This document shows, one piece after another, positions 37,336 to 46,218 of a stretch of DNA of 64,000 nt. The position numbers and the translations under genes are program-made. The stretch lies in NCBI RefSeq assembly GCF_000696095.1, contig NZ_BAYX01000012.1, positions 124,001-188,000 of the forward strand, given 5' to 3'. The notes under the pieces are model-generated. The model was not told the DNA's origin. It ran no database searches and worked only from the letters and a program-made list of their open reading frames with translations. Positions within the stretch are counted from its first letter, which is position 1. Each line of letters opens with the position of its first letter. This stretch comes from Rhizobium rhizogenes NBRC 13257 (GTDB lineage: Bacteria; Pseudomonadota; Alphaproteobacteria; Rhizobiales; Rhizobiaceae).

Positions 37336-38595
37336 TCACTGGTCGAGACTCAACTTCACCGTCATTCCCGTGGCCCGCCGTACACCGCCGTGACCCATCA
37401 TCCGTGGCGAGTCACCCGTCACGGCAAGATTCGGCGCGCGGCGCAAAATGGTTCTAAGTCCTTCTTGCAATTCAACCCGCGCCAGAGCCTCGCCGAGGCA
37501 CCGGTGTACACCCGCACCAAATCCGAGGTGCCAACGCATTTGTTTACGCGCTACGTCAAAAAGCTCCGGACGCTCGTAGTGTCTCTCATCCCTGAGGCCG
37601 GACATGATACTTAGGGCTAGGAGACTTCCCTTTGGCAACACATACCCATCCAGATCAATATCTTCGAGCGCTAGCCGCGGGAAAGACCCAACTGGTGGCT
37701 CGAAACGGAGGCCTTCCTCGACTGCGGCTGCGACGCCGGACTGATCGCGACATAGCGAGGACCAGATAGCAGGATTTTGCAGCAAAAGAGCCGTCAACAT
37801 CACCATCGCGGTACGCGTTGTATCGCTTCCGGCGAGGATGAGAAGAACCAATTGCATGATCTCTTCGATGGGTGACAGCGTTCCTTCTTCTCGCACCGCT
37901 TTCAAGTAGCTCGAGAGGAAGTCGTCACTTATACGACGGCTGCTGTCCGCTACCGCTGCCCGAACATAGTCTTGGAGCTCGATGGCAGAAGCTTCAATCT
38001 CCGCGAAATCCTCTTTTCGCCATGAAGGACTCAAGCAGCGTGAAACTTTATAAACAAGTTGCGTGAAGTAAGGCGCATCCTCAGATGGCAAGCCAAGCAC
38101 ACTTGCGATGGTTAGAGCAGGCAATTTCGAAGCATACATTTCAGCAAAGTCAAAATCCTCAACTTTCTGCAAATCGTCCCACAAATGCTCCGTTATTTTC
38201 ATGATCTCCGGGCGCAGTGCCTCAATCATCCGGAATGCGAAGGTCTTCGTAAAGGCTGAGCGCCGTTTCGAATGTGCCTCGCCATTCGAAAAAAGCATGC
38301 TATAGCGGATAAAGTCGAAGACGGCACCGCCTTCGACGCCACGAGACAACATGAGTTCTGTTTCTATTTGCCTGGTACGTGGATCGGTGCCCAGCAGAAT
38401 GATATCATCCGCACGGAGAACCAGAAAGACGCCGTCCTCTCGTCGAAGGAACGGGCGCCGAGGTCGCCATTCTGCGAAGAGTTCATGACCTTCAGCATCA
38501 AGCCTGCTTACAGGAACAGCGCCAGGATCGAGCTGCGTAACGTCTCTAGACTGCTGCCCGGTCTGGGGATTGTTGGAGGACCCGTTTGCGATCAT
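37336..38595 (-). CDS. virH1: VirH1, cytochrome P450 (CYP103 type)
   Basis: A 419-residue soluble P450, first gene of the virH (pinF) operon, matching the roughly 420 residues of CYP103. Heme loop: LGFGAGVHRCLGEALAR with the Cys ligand. I-helix: LILAGSDTTRTAM, with the standard oxygen-activating Asp-Thr. K-helix: EEGLR. Partner ferredoxin and reductase are not encoded nearby. Its substrate is less well defined than that of VirH2, presumably a plant aromatic. Induced with the vir regulon in known plasmids. Confidence 0.9.
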   Translation of the reverse strand: MIANGSSNNPQTGQQSRDVTQLDPGAVPVSRLDAEGHELFAEWRPRRPFLRREDGVFLVLRADDIILLGTDPRTRQIETELMLSRGVEGGAVFDFIRYSMLFSNGEAHSKRRSAFTKTFAFRMIEALRPEIMKITEHLWDDLQKVEDFDFAEMYASKLPALTIASVLGLPSEDAPYFTQLVYKVSRCLSPSWRKEDFAEIEASAIELQDYVRAAVADSSRRISDDFLSSYLKAVREEGTLSPIEEIMQLVLLILAGSDTTRTAMVMLTALLLQNPAIWSSLCRDQSGVAAAVEEGLRFEPPVGSFPRLALEDIDLDGYVLPKGSLLALSIMSGLRDERHYERPELFDVARKQMRWHLGFGAGVHRCLGEALARVELQEGLRTILRRAPNLAVTGDSPRMMGHGGVRRATGMTVKLSLDQ

Positions 38596-38723
38596 TGTAA
38601 CACACTTTCAGCAATGACAATCTAAGGAAGGCATAAAAGATACAGAAGTTCAAAGCCTTGGCTTTAGGGGGTTACGTTCAGCTCAAGGTAGCAACAAAGG
38701 ATGTGCCTACATATTTGAATATG

Positions 38724-38735
38724 GTTTCATCTGTA
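38724..38735 (-). promoter_or_regulatory. Candidate vir box of virH1-virH2
   Basis: On the minus strand TACAGATGAAAC matches 10 of 12 positions of TNCAATTGAAAY, about 130 bases upstream of the virH1 start, in an AT-rich segment. Confidence 0.5.
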
Positions 38736-38830
38736 ATATGATCAAATTTATCCTTCAGCTGCGGTATCCTCATATAGAGACCGCCGATGGGAAATAGCCG
38801 TCCGAATGTCGGCGTATGGGCTAAATGCCA

Positions 38831-39281
38831 TCATTGAAGGCAGTCTCTGCAATTGGCCATCGCAGACATGACGGTTACCGCCTCATCGCTCGGTACATCC
38901 TGATTATCATCCTGAATATGGACCTTGTTGAAATTTGCGAAGGGTGTGGAGCTCGTCATAGATGCCTGCCCCGAGCTCGTCGAGCAGCCCATATTTGCGC
39001 ATCACATCGATGATGTTGTTGAGCTTGTCTATCTTTTTGCCTTCGATTTCCTGCCGGTCGGCTTCGTCGATGTTAGGGACGCCTTCGCGATAGAAATTCT
39101 GCGCGCGGTAGATGATTTGGCCCAGCGCGGCCTCGAGAATGGCCCCGACCTGCACCATCACGAGCTTATTCAAGCCGCCGCCGCCATTATGGTCACAGAG
39201 CGAGCGCAGAACGCCAGCGTTGTAAACAAGGTTGTCCCCAACCTTGAAATCGCCAATGAAGTTTGACGGTATTTCGACCAC
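38831..39281 (-). pseudogene. Third gene of the ietAS operon, HEPN-like, frameshifted
   Basis: The reverse frame starts with GTG at 39279-39281 (AAGGAAG upstream), 17 bases after ietS, and runs 124 codons to a stop at 38907. Near 38929-38930 the natural reading L-R-K-F-R-N-K-V-H-I-Q is broken: a two-base loss turns it into LRKFQQGPYSG and stop. The other frame then continues as NKVHIQDDNQDVPSDEAVTV to a stop at 38831-38833. The restored protein is about 150 residues, all helical, and ends with an Arg-rich-plus-His helix as in HEPN-type domains. Function unknown; position suggests it once belonged to the IetA-IetS operon. Confidence 0.65.
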
Positions 39282-39298
39282 AATGTCTACTTCCTTAA

Positions 39299-41830
39299 TT
39301 ATGGAGCGGCTCGTTGCGCCGGACGCGGTTGAACGCGATTTCTCACCTGATCGTAAATTCTCAGCTCGCCAGGCATTTCCAGGGTAACCGCAAGACCGAA
39401 CGGAACCAATTCGTCAACGGCGCCGGCGGGATCGGGTTCTCTTTGAATTTTCAATCGCAAGCTCATACCGTCGGCGACGACCGCGGCTTGAGCCCCGCTC
39501 CACACCCGCGTAAAGACGGTTCCGCGATTGGTCTGGTTTCCATCTGGTTGCCATGCGTCAGCGGAAACACCAAGACCCGCGATCTCGGCCGGATCGAGGA
39601 TCTTCATCCTAACAGCGCGATAGGATTTCCGACCGGGCACGACCGGTGTGAACCAAGCCAATGTAGCAGAAACCGAGTGAGCGCGTGCCTGTCCGCCGAT
39701 CGCCGCCGGTATCGGCACCAGCACATCGACGCTGCGCTCCCTCCCGAGCGAACCAACACACCAGAAGGTGGCACGGTCCGCGGCACAGGCGACGGCATCG
39801 TCGCTGTCGAACAGGCCATATCCGAGGAAGCGGCGAATGTTGTCCTTTTGACGTGGAGCCTGACCCTGGCCGAACGGCCCTAGTAGCTCTTTGACCAAGC
39901 CAGCCGCCGCATTCGGCCAGCGCGCTGGGTGCACAAGCAGAGCCTTGATGAGAATAGCTCGTTGTGTATTCGTCAGCTGCAGAAATTCCTGACCATAGGC
40001 CGCCTCCAAAGCATCGTGGATGCGATGTGCCGTTCGGGAAGCAAGTGCCGTTGCTGCGCTCGTCCCATTTGTGAACCCTTCGGCATTCTCAAGGCCAGGG
40101 CGTGGCGGTGCGGCAACTTTGAGGCCCGCTCCTCGACTTGCGCCCGCAGGTGCGACCGTGATGCTCTCCGCGCTGGCGACGACGCGGAGGTGCTCTCGTG
40201 CGCCCGGCATAAGTATATCTGGCTTAACGGAGCCTGCGAATCCAGGCCCTAGCGCGCTGGACGGGTTCGCAATGTCGAGTTCGGAATAGGGGTTTACGTT
40301 AACGCGTGCCAAGGCTCGCTCAGCGGTCGGCACCCAATCCAGGTTTCGAGCGCCGATGGTCAAGCCGTTGATCGTTTCGGACGGGGAGAGCAATCGACGG
40401 TCGGCGACAACTGCCGCAACCGCGTTGATCACGCCGCGCGCGCGCTGATCGGCGTTGGCATCCTCGAACGCGACCCTGTTTGCAAAGGCCGCGACGGGGA
40501 ATTGTGTCGTTATATTGCCCGCGCTGACGAGGAAAAGGATACCGAAGCGATATGCCAGCCTGTCGAGAAGTCTCGCCCAGGGCGACAGCTGACCGTAGAA
40601 TGGGCGCCGGACATTTCCAAGCGAGATATTGATGATGATCACATGTGGAGCCGAGGGTTGATTGCCCGCGCGCATTCGGATGACAGCCTGATAGATCAAA
40701 TCGATGATCAGCCTGTCCGGCGGAAAGCGGTCGTTGTCGCCGAGAACAGGAACGCAGTGAACCTGACGAGGCAGCGGCGGCTCCGGCTTGTTGCGATCCC
40801 CGTGAACTAAAAGGGAGGCCATGGCCGACCCGTGATATCGTTGCGCCACGACAGCGCCGGGCTCAAGCCCGAAATGGTCCTCCACACTCAAATAGGGCTG
40901 CAGCAGCGGGTGACCCGCGACCGGGACACCATCGAGAAGCGCAAGGATAGGGTCGACGGTGACAGGTCCCATCGCCGGCGCAGGAGCAGCCGGCACAATA
41001 TCATTGGCGTCAATTTCCGCGACGACGCTCTGCGGGCGAATGTGCATGATCGGCTCGACACCGGCCAGGCTGGCGGGAGACTGTTCCACGACCATCCGAA
41101 TTGCTGCCACTGGCAATTCGGCAAGGATGGCGTGGTAGGCAATGTCATCCAGTCTGGCGCGACTGAGAAGTCGGCCACCACTCTGCCCGATCGCCTCCAC
41201 GACCATCGCTTCACTGATCGCGCCTGCGTCAGGAGACGCGCGGAACACCAGTTCGATTTCAAGAGGAACAAGCTCGTCGTCGGCCCGACCTTCGATCTCC
41301 TCAGTCAGGACATCTGCGTCCAATCGCTGGACGCGATCGGTAGGACCCCAAACACGAAGGTCGCGAAGACAGGCAAAGACGTCGCGCCATGGTGTAAAGC
41401 CCTGTGGTAACACTCGGCCCGCCACCCAGGTTCGCCATAGCGACTCTATCTGCCTCAGTGCCCGCAAATCCGGTACAAGCAAGTAGGCAACGGGTGCCTT
41501 GTCCTCATCGCCCGGCAACTCTTCCTCGTCGATAAGTTCGAGGCCTGGCACGTTGTTGATTGCCCGTGCAAAGGCGGAAATGCTCCCCTTCACTTCGAAT
41601 ACGAGAAGTCGCTCAGGCGCCAGCGCGGCCGGATCAGCGCGAAGCGCAAGCCCTGCCGGGTCGCGCTGCAGCACGTCGGTAAGACGTTGAAATTTCGCGC
41701 CAAATCGCTGGTTCTGGTCAGCGGTTGAGTTTGGTTGAGGGCCGCGTACGACCGCTTGACGGCCGGGTGCTCTTGGCTGCGGAGCGCTCGGATGCAGTCT
41801 CAGTATCGGTTTGGTCGGATCGCTCGCCAT
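39299..41830 (-). CDS. ietS: IetS, subtilisin-like serine protease of the IetAS system
   Basis: An 843-residue S8-family protease. The catalytic triad is visible: Asp300 (LLDGVPVAGH), His333 (YHGSAMASLL) and Ser591 (TNGTSAATAL), with oxyanion Asn439 (VSAGN). No signal peptide, so it acts in the cytoplasm. Residues 1-280 are a non-catalytic N-terminal domain; the part after residue 600 is a C-terminal beta-rich domain. It is paired with an AAA ATPase, as in pTiC58, where ietS is the toxin and ietA the antitoxin that give plasmid stability and incompatibility; the pair has also been reported as anti-phage. The frame overlaps ietA by about 110 bases, so the true start may be internal. Confidence 0.88.
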   Translation of the reverse strand: MASDPTKPILRLHPSAPQPRAPGRQAVVRGPQPNSTADQNQRFGAKFQRLTDVLQRDPAGLALRADPAALAPERLLVFEVKGSISAFARAINNVPGLELIDEEELPGDEDKAPVAYLLVPDLRALRQIESLWRTWVAGRVLPQGFTPWRDVFACLRDLRVWGPTDRVQRLDADVLTEEIEGRADDELVPLEIELVFRASPDAGAISEAMVVEAIGQSGGRLLSRARLDDIAYHAILAELPVAAIRMVVEQSPASLAGVEPIMHIRPQSVVAEIDANDIVPAAPAPAMGPVTVDPILALLDGVPVAGHPLLQPYLSVEDHFGLEPGAVVAQRYHGSAMASLLVHGDRNKPEPPLPRQVHCVPVLGDNDRFPPDRLIIDLIYQAVIRMRAGNQPSAPHVIIINISLGNVRRPFYGQLSPWARLLDRLAYRFGILFLVSAGNITTQFPVAAFANRVAFEDANADQRARGVINAVAAVVADRRLLSPSETINGLTIGARNLDWVPTAERALARVNVNPYSELDIANPSSALGPGFAGSVKPDILMPGAREHLRVVASAESITVAPAGASRGAGLKVAAPPRPGLENAEGFTNGTSAATALASRTAHRIHDALEAAYGQEFLQLTNTQRAILIKALLVHPARWPNAAAGLVKELLGPFGQGQAPRQKDNIRRFLGYGLFDSDDAVACAADRATFWCVGSLGRERSVDVLVPIPAAIGGQARAHSVSATLAWFTPVVPGRKSYRAVRMKILDPAEIAGLGVSADAWQPDGNQTNRGTVFTRVWSGAQAAVVADGMSLRLKIQREPDPAGAVDELVPFGLAVTLEMPGELRIYDQVRNRVQPRPAQRAAP

Positions 41831-42806
41831 TCAAAACCTCGGGGCTAACTCTTGTTGCCCAGAGGTCCAGTTCTGAACGAAGTGCATCGTCGATGGAAAG
41901 CTCCCCCAAGCCCAATATCTGTCGTCTTCGCACGTTTTGGCAGAAATCCAAAGCCTCTGCAAAACTTACGGTACCCAATTTCGCGGCGATCGATTTCGCC
42001 GCAGCCTTAGGCGCATCGGGCCATTGCGAGATAATGTGGTCGAGGAAAACTCCGATCCTCTGCCGGTCCGGGGCCGGGAAAGCCAACCGCATCTGGAAGC
42101 GTCGCCAAACTGCCCGGTCCAGCAGCTCGGCGTGGTTGGTTGCGGCGATCACGACGACGTAGCTGGGCAGCTGGTCGAGCTGCATCAGGAGGAACGAGAC
42201 GACCCGCTTGATTTCGCCGGTCTCGTGGGTATCGCCACGTTCCTTGCCGATCGAGTCGAACTCGTCGAAGAACAGAACGCTCGGCCGTGTACGGACATAG
42301 TCGAATAGCTTGCGCAAACGAGCATTCGTCTCGCCGAGGTAGCTTCCGATCAGCGCATCGTATCGGACAACAAAAAACGGTAGCCCGAGTGCCTCCGCCA
42401 CAGCCTCAGCAAAGGAGGTCTTGCCGTTACCGGGTGGACCGGAGAGCAGAACCCGATGGCGCGGCTCATAGCCATGAGCGCGCAAGACATCGGCGCGAGT
42501 ATGCTCTTCGATGAGTTGACGGCCGCCCTGCTCCACCGGAAGCGGAAGCATCAGCTGATTGAGCTGAAGTCGCGGCTCGAGTTCGAGTATCGTGTCCTTT
42601 CCGGAACCGGCAGGACTGGAGGCGGCCGTCAGCGCGGGTGGCGTGACGGCGACCGTTGATAGAGCGCGCTCGAGTCTATCGGCGACGATGTGATGGTTCT
42701 GTGCACGCTCCTCAGCCACCAGGGCTTCCGTTGCGGATTTCAGCATTGCCCGATCGCCGGACGCTCCGGCGCGTACAAGGGAAATGAGGAGGTCGCTTCG
42801 TGCCAT
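41718..42806 (-). CDS. ietA: IetA, AAA+ ATPase of the IetAS system
   Basis: A 362-residue AAA+ ATPase from the ATG giving MARSDLLISLVRAGASGD; a TTG 20 codons upstream would give 382. The first 75 residues form a helical N-domain. Walker A is GPPGNGKT, Walker B is SVLFFDEFDSIG, sensor 1 is VIAATNHAELLDRA and the arginine finger is VWRRFQMRLAFP. In pTiC58 IetA restrains the IetS protease and is the antitoxin. Its 3' end overlaps ietS, so translation is coupled. It diverges from gajA across a roughly 280-base promoter region. Confidence 0.88.
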   Translation of the reverse strand: MARSDLLISLVRAGASGDRAMLKSATEALVAEERAQNHHIVADRLERALSTVAVTPPALTAASSPAGSGKDTILELEPRLQLNQLMLPLPVEQGGRQLIEEHTRADVLRAHGYEPRHRVLLSGPPGNGKTSFAEAVAEALGLPFFVVRYDALIGSYLGETNARLRKLFDYVRTRPSVLFFDEFDSIGKERGDTHETGEIKRVVSFLLMQLDQLPSYVVVIAATNHAELLDRAVWRRFQMRLAFPAPDRQRIGVFLDHIISQWPDAPKAAAKSIAAKLGTVSFAEALDFCQNVRRRQILGLGELSIDDALRSELDLWATRVSPEVLNGERSDQTDTETASERSAAKSTRPSSGRTRPSTKLNR

Positions 42807-43085
42807 ATCGATCGCGTTTCTGAGGGTTCTGGAGTTAAACTCGCGGTCACGCGAATCGTAACCCAAATAGTTGAAAAAGTCTTCTCCCGCGCACCTCTCG
42901 CACTTCTATACATGAAATTCACACCTCGCCAACACACACATGGAAAAGCCCTGTTCTCAATCACTCGCCATGAGTGTAATTTCTAATCCAGCCGCGGGCA
43001 GAAATAGCACGCCGTATACCCGGGTTTAACCACGGGTTGGCGGCAGAAGCTTATCGCGGAAAACGCAATTGTTAAGGGGGGCGGC
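42807..43085. other. Divergent promoter region between ietA and gajA
   Basis: About 280 bases, more AT-rich than the genes on either side, with no ORF of its own beyond the optional ietA extension. It must drive both the IetAS and Gabija operons. No clear operator was seen. Confidence 0.5.
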
Positions 43086-44804
43086 ATGACCGCAGTTCGG
43101 CTGCTAGAAATTGCGAACTTTCGCGCAATTAAAAAGCTTCGATGGCTGCCAGGACCCGGCGTAAACTGTCTGGTCGGTCCGGGTGACAGCGGGAAGTCGA
43201 CTATTCTCGACGCGATCGATTTATGCCTCGGCGCGCGGCGATCGTTGTCCTTCACGGATACGGACTTCCACGGGATCGACTTTAATCAGCCTATCCGCAT
43301 TTCGGTTACCCTTGGCGCCCTCGATGATCCGCTCAAGAACATCGACGCGTATGGCGACTTCCTTGTGGGCTTCAACGCGGTGACGGGAATCGTGGAGGCG
43401 GAGCCAGGCGCCGGGCTAGAAACGGCGCTGACCCTGCAACTCACCGTACAGAGCGACCTGGAGCCGGAATGGTCGCTCGTGTCGCCGCGCGCGCAGGCAG
43501 CGGGACGAACGCGCAACCTCAGTTGGGCGGATCGCACCCGGATCGCCCCGGCGCGGCTCGGTGGGGCGGGCGACTCACACCTAACGTGGCGGCGTGGCTC
43601 GGTGTTGAGCAAAATCACGGAAGGCAAGGCAGATACATCGAGTGAACTGACCCGGCTGGCGCGCGAGATGCGTGATGCTTTTGATCAGGAGAAACTCAAG
43701 GAGTTGGAAGGTTCGTTGAAGATCGTCACCGCCGCTGCAGGTGAGATGGGCGTTCCTGTCGGTGCGGCGGTGCAGGCCCTTATCGACGCCGGTTCGATCA
43801 GCTTTACGGGCGGGTCGATCTCGCTGCACGACGAGAGCGGTATTCCACTAAGGTCGCTCGGCTTGGGATCGTCGCGTCTCTTGATCGCCGCTTTGCAGCG
43901 GAAAGCTGCAGAGAAGGCAACGACCTTCCTGATCGATGAACTGGAATACGGTCTTGAGCCGCACCGCATCATCCGCTTGCTCGGGGCGCTCGGTGCCAAG
44001 GAAGAAGTTCCTCCGATGCAGGTGTTCGCGACCAGCCATTCACCAACGACCGTCACCGAACTGAGCGCTCACCAGCTCCACATTGTCCGACATAAGGATC
44101 ACGAACACGTCGTGACCCGTGCCAGCGACGCAGGGAACGTGCAGGGGACGATCCGGGCTCACGCCCATGCCCTGCTTGCCACCTCCATCGTTGTGTGTGA
44201 AGGCGGAAGCGAGATCGGCCTTATGCGCGGGCTGGATCAACATTTTACCGGAACAGGTGAACTATCTCTCGCCGCCTGCGGCGCCACGCTGGTCAACGGC
44301 AATGGCGATGAGACGTTCAGCCGCGCCAACGCGTTGCAGTCCCTTGGATACCGCGTCGCCATCCTGCGCGATAGTGACAAAGCCGCGCCTGCAGCCGCGG
44401 AAGCAGCTTTCCTCGCCGGCGGAGGGCAGGTTTTCGCCTGGGGCGGGGGGCGGGCGCTTGAGCAGGAGCTGTTTGCTGCCTTGTCCGACGCGTCCGTCGC
44501 GCAACTCCTTGAGCTTGCGGTCGAAGCAAAAGATCGCGCACTTATCGACGCGCATATCAAGACGATTTCGAACAGCTCGACGTCGCTGATTGTTCTTGAA
44601 ACCGACGCTTTGATTAATGGCTTCGATGCCGCCAGCCGAACGCTCCTGGGGAATGCTGCGGCGCGGTTCGGCTGGTTTAAGACCATTACAACCATGGAGA
44701 CCGCCGGACGGACCATCGTCGGACCTTCCTATGCTGCCGCCAATGCCAGTCTCACGAGTGTAATGGATGGCGTGTTGGATTGGATTGAAGATGGCAGCCG
44801 GTGA
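43086..44804 (+). CDS. gajA: GajA, OLD-family ATPase-nuclease of the Gabija anti-phage system
   Basis: A 572-residue protein, the GajA length (about 580). An ABC-type ATPase domain comes first: Walker A GPGDSGKS at residues 31-38, signature-like LGLGSSRLL near 259, Walker B TFLIDELEYGLEP near 280-292 and switch His in FATSHSP. The Toprim nuclease domain follows: Glu372 in VVCEGGSEIG and the Asp pair in LRDSDK (429 and 431). In Gabija GajA is a site-specific DNA-nicking enzyme held inactive by nucleotide and released when phage replication depletes NTPs. Good ribosome site AAGGGGGG. It overlaps gajB. Confidence 0.9.
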   Translation: MTAVRLLEIANFRAIKKLRWLPGPGVNCLVGPGDSGKSTILDAIDLCLGARRSLSFTDTDFHGIDFNQPIRISVTLGALDDPLKNIDAYGDFLVGFNAVTGIVEAEPGAGLETALTLQLTVQSDLEPEWSLVSPRAQAAGRTRNLSWADRTRIAPARLGGAGDSHLTWRRGSVLSKITEGKADTSSELTRLAREMRDAFDQEKLKELEGSLKIVTAAAGEMGVPVGAAVQALIDAGSISFTGGSISLHDESGIPLRSLGLGSSRLLIAALQRKAAEKATTFLIDELEYGLEPHRIIRLLGALGAKEEVPPMQVFATSHSPTTVTELSAHQLHIVRHKDHEHVVTRASDAGNVQGTIRAHAHALLATSIVVCEGGSEIGLMRGLDQHFTGTGELSLAACGATLVNGNGDETFSRANALQSLGYRVAILRDSDKAAPAAAEAAFLAGGGQVFAWGGGRALEQELFAALSDASVAQLLELAVEAKDRALIDAHIKTISNSSTSLIVLETDALINGFDAASRTLLGNAAARFGWFKTITTMETAGRTIVGPSYAAANASLTSVMDGVLDWIEDGSR

Positions 44805-46209
44805 AATCGACCTGAATGCAATCGGGCGGGGACTTGTCGTAGCGCCTGCTGGCTGTGGGAAGACGCAGCTCATTACGGACGCGCTTGCGCGGCACAGCGG
44901 CGCGAAACCGGTTCTGGTGTTGACGCACACCAATGCCGGTGTTGCAGCTCTGCGTGGGCGTCTCGAAAAGGCGGGGGTGAAGCCGAACTCTTATCGATCA
45001 GCCACGTTGGATGGTTTTGCCATCCGGCTGATTTCAACATTTCCGCAGCGCGCGGGGCACGATCCGCGGATCATAACCGGTGCCCGGCCGAATTATGAGG
45101 CCATCCGAGATGCAGCGGCACGGCTCGCCGCCGCCGGACATGTGAACGACATCCTCGCCGCCAGCTACGAAAGGCTGTTCGTCGACGAGTATCAGGACTG
45201 CTCGATCCGGCAGCATGCGCTCGTAGCCTGGCTTGCGCAGAGCCTGCCGACAGCGATCGTCGGAGACCCCTTCCAATCCATCTTCGGCTTCGGGGCCGAC
45301 CGTCTAGCGGACTGGAATTCAGAGGTTCTGGCGTTCTTCCCGGTCGTCGGGGAACTGACAACTCCGTGGCGTTGGAACAATGCCGGAGCTGCCCAATTGG
45401 GCAGTTGGTTGCTTTCTCTCCGGCCCCAACTCGCCAGCGGCGCACCGATCGATCTGCGAATGGCACCGGCTGCAGTTCAGTGGATCGAGCTCGACGGCCG
45501 GCGCGATGATACGCTTCGTCTCGCGGCGGCCGCGGTACAAGTCCCTGGCGACGCGAAGGTGCTTATTATCGGCGACAGCACCGACCCGGCTGGACAGCGC
45601 CGCTTCGCACGTCAGGTCGACGGTGCCGTCACTGTGGAGGCCGTAGACTTGCGTGACCTCATTGATTTTGGCGCTGCCTTCGATGTCAGCCGCCCGGAAG
45701 CGCTGTCAGTGGCTGCCGGATTTGCAGAAAATCTGATGAGCAATTTTTCAGCCGATGACCTTGTGCGGTCGATCACTGCCGCCCGGGCGGGCAGCCTTGG
45801 CCGTGCCTTGTCCGACATGGAACAGGCGGCCGTTGTGTTCGAGCAGGAGCGAACGCTCAGCGCGGTTGCAGACCTTTTGGTGTCTATCAACAGGGCGGGT
45901 GGGGTGCGGTGTTATCGTCCGGCGGTGCTTGCCGCAGCACAGCGCGCCCTGCAGCTCGCCGCCTCCCCAGGGGGACCATCCTTCCGGGAGGCGACTGTTG
46001 CGATCCGCGAGCAGTCGCGGTTGGTCGGGCGGCCGCTTGCCAGACGCTCCGTCGGCAGCACCTTGTTACTCAAGGGCCTTGAAGCCGATGTCTCCGTTGT
46101 TCTGAACGCCGCTGCTCTCAACGCTCGAAACCTCTACGTCGCGATGACGCGTGGATCTAGCCGGGTGATCGTTTGCTCCTCCTCCCCGATACTCAATCCT
46201 GTCTGGTGA
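44791..46209 (+). CDS. gajB: GajB, UvrD-like helicase of the Gabija system
   Basis: A 472-residue SF1 helicase, the expected GajB size. Motif I PAGCGKT lies near residue 18; II is FVDEYQDCS; III is IVGDPFQSIFGFG; VI is LYVAMTRGSSRV. The ATG chosen overlaps the 3' end of gajA by 14 bases; a longer frame starts 8 codons upstream. In Gabija GajB binds the GajA tetramer and probably supplies or senses DNA ends. It converges with the AddA-like gene 10 bases away, with no terminator visible. Confidence 0.9.
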   Translation: MAAGEIDLNAIGRGLVVAPAGCGKTQLITDALARHSGAKPVLVLTHTNAGVAALRGRLEKAGVKPNSYRSATLDGFAIRLISTFPQRAGHDPRIITGARPNYEAIRDAAARLAAAGHVNDILAASYERLFVDEYQDCSIRQHALVAWLAQSLPTAIVGDPFQSIFGFGADRLADWNSEVLAFFPVVGELTTPWRWNNAGAAQLGSWLLSLRPQLASGAPIDLRMAPAAVQWIELDGRRDDTLRLAAAAVQVPGDAKVLIIGDSTDPAGQRRFARQVDGAVTVEAVDLRDLIDFGAAFDVSRPEALSVAAGFAENLMSNFSADDLVRSITAARAGSLGRALSDMEQAAVVFEQERTLSAVADLLVSINRAGGVRCYRPAVLAAAQRALQLAASPGGPSFREATVAIREQSRLVGRPLARRSVGSTLLLKGLEADVSVVLNAAALNARNLYVAMTRGSSRVIVCSSSPILNPVW

Positions 46210-46218
46210 TCACGGGAC

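Noticed and set aside
42807..42866. TTG-started N-terminal extension of IetA
   Set aside because: No ribosome site before the TTG; the ATG at 42806 gives the N-terminus expected for this ATPase family, although the overlap with promoter sequence cannot exclude the longer form.
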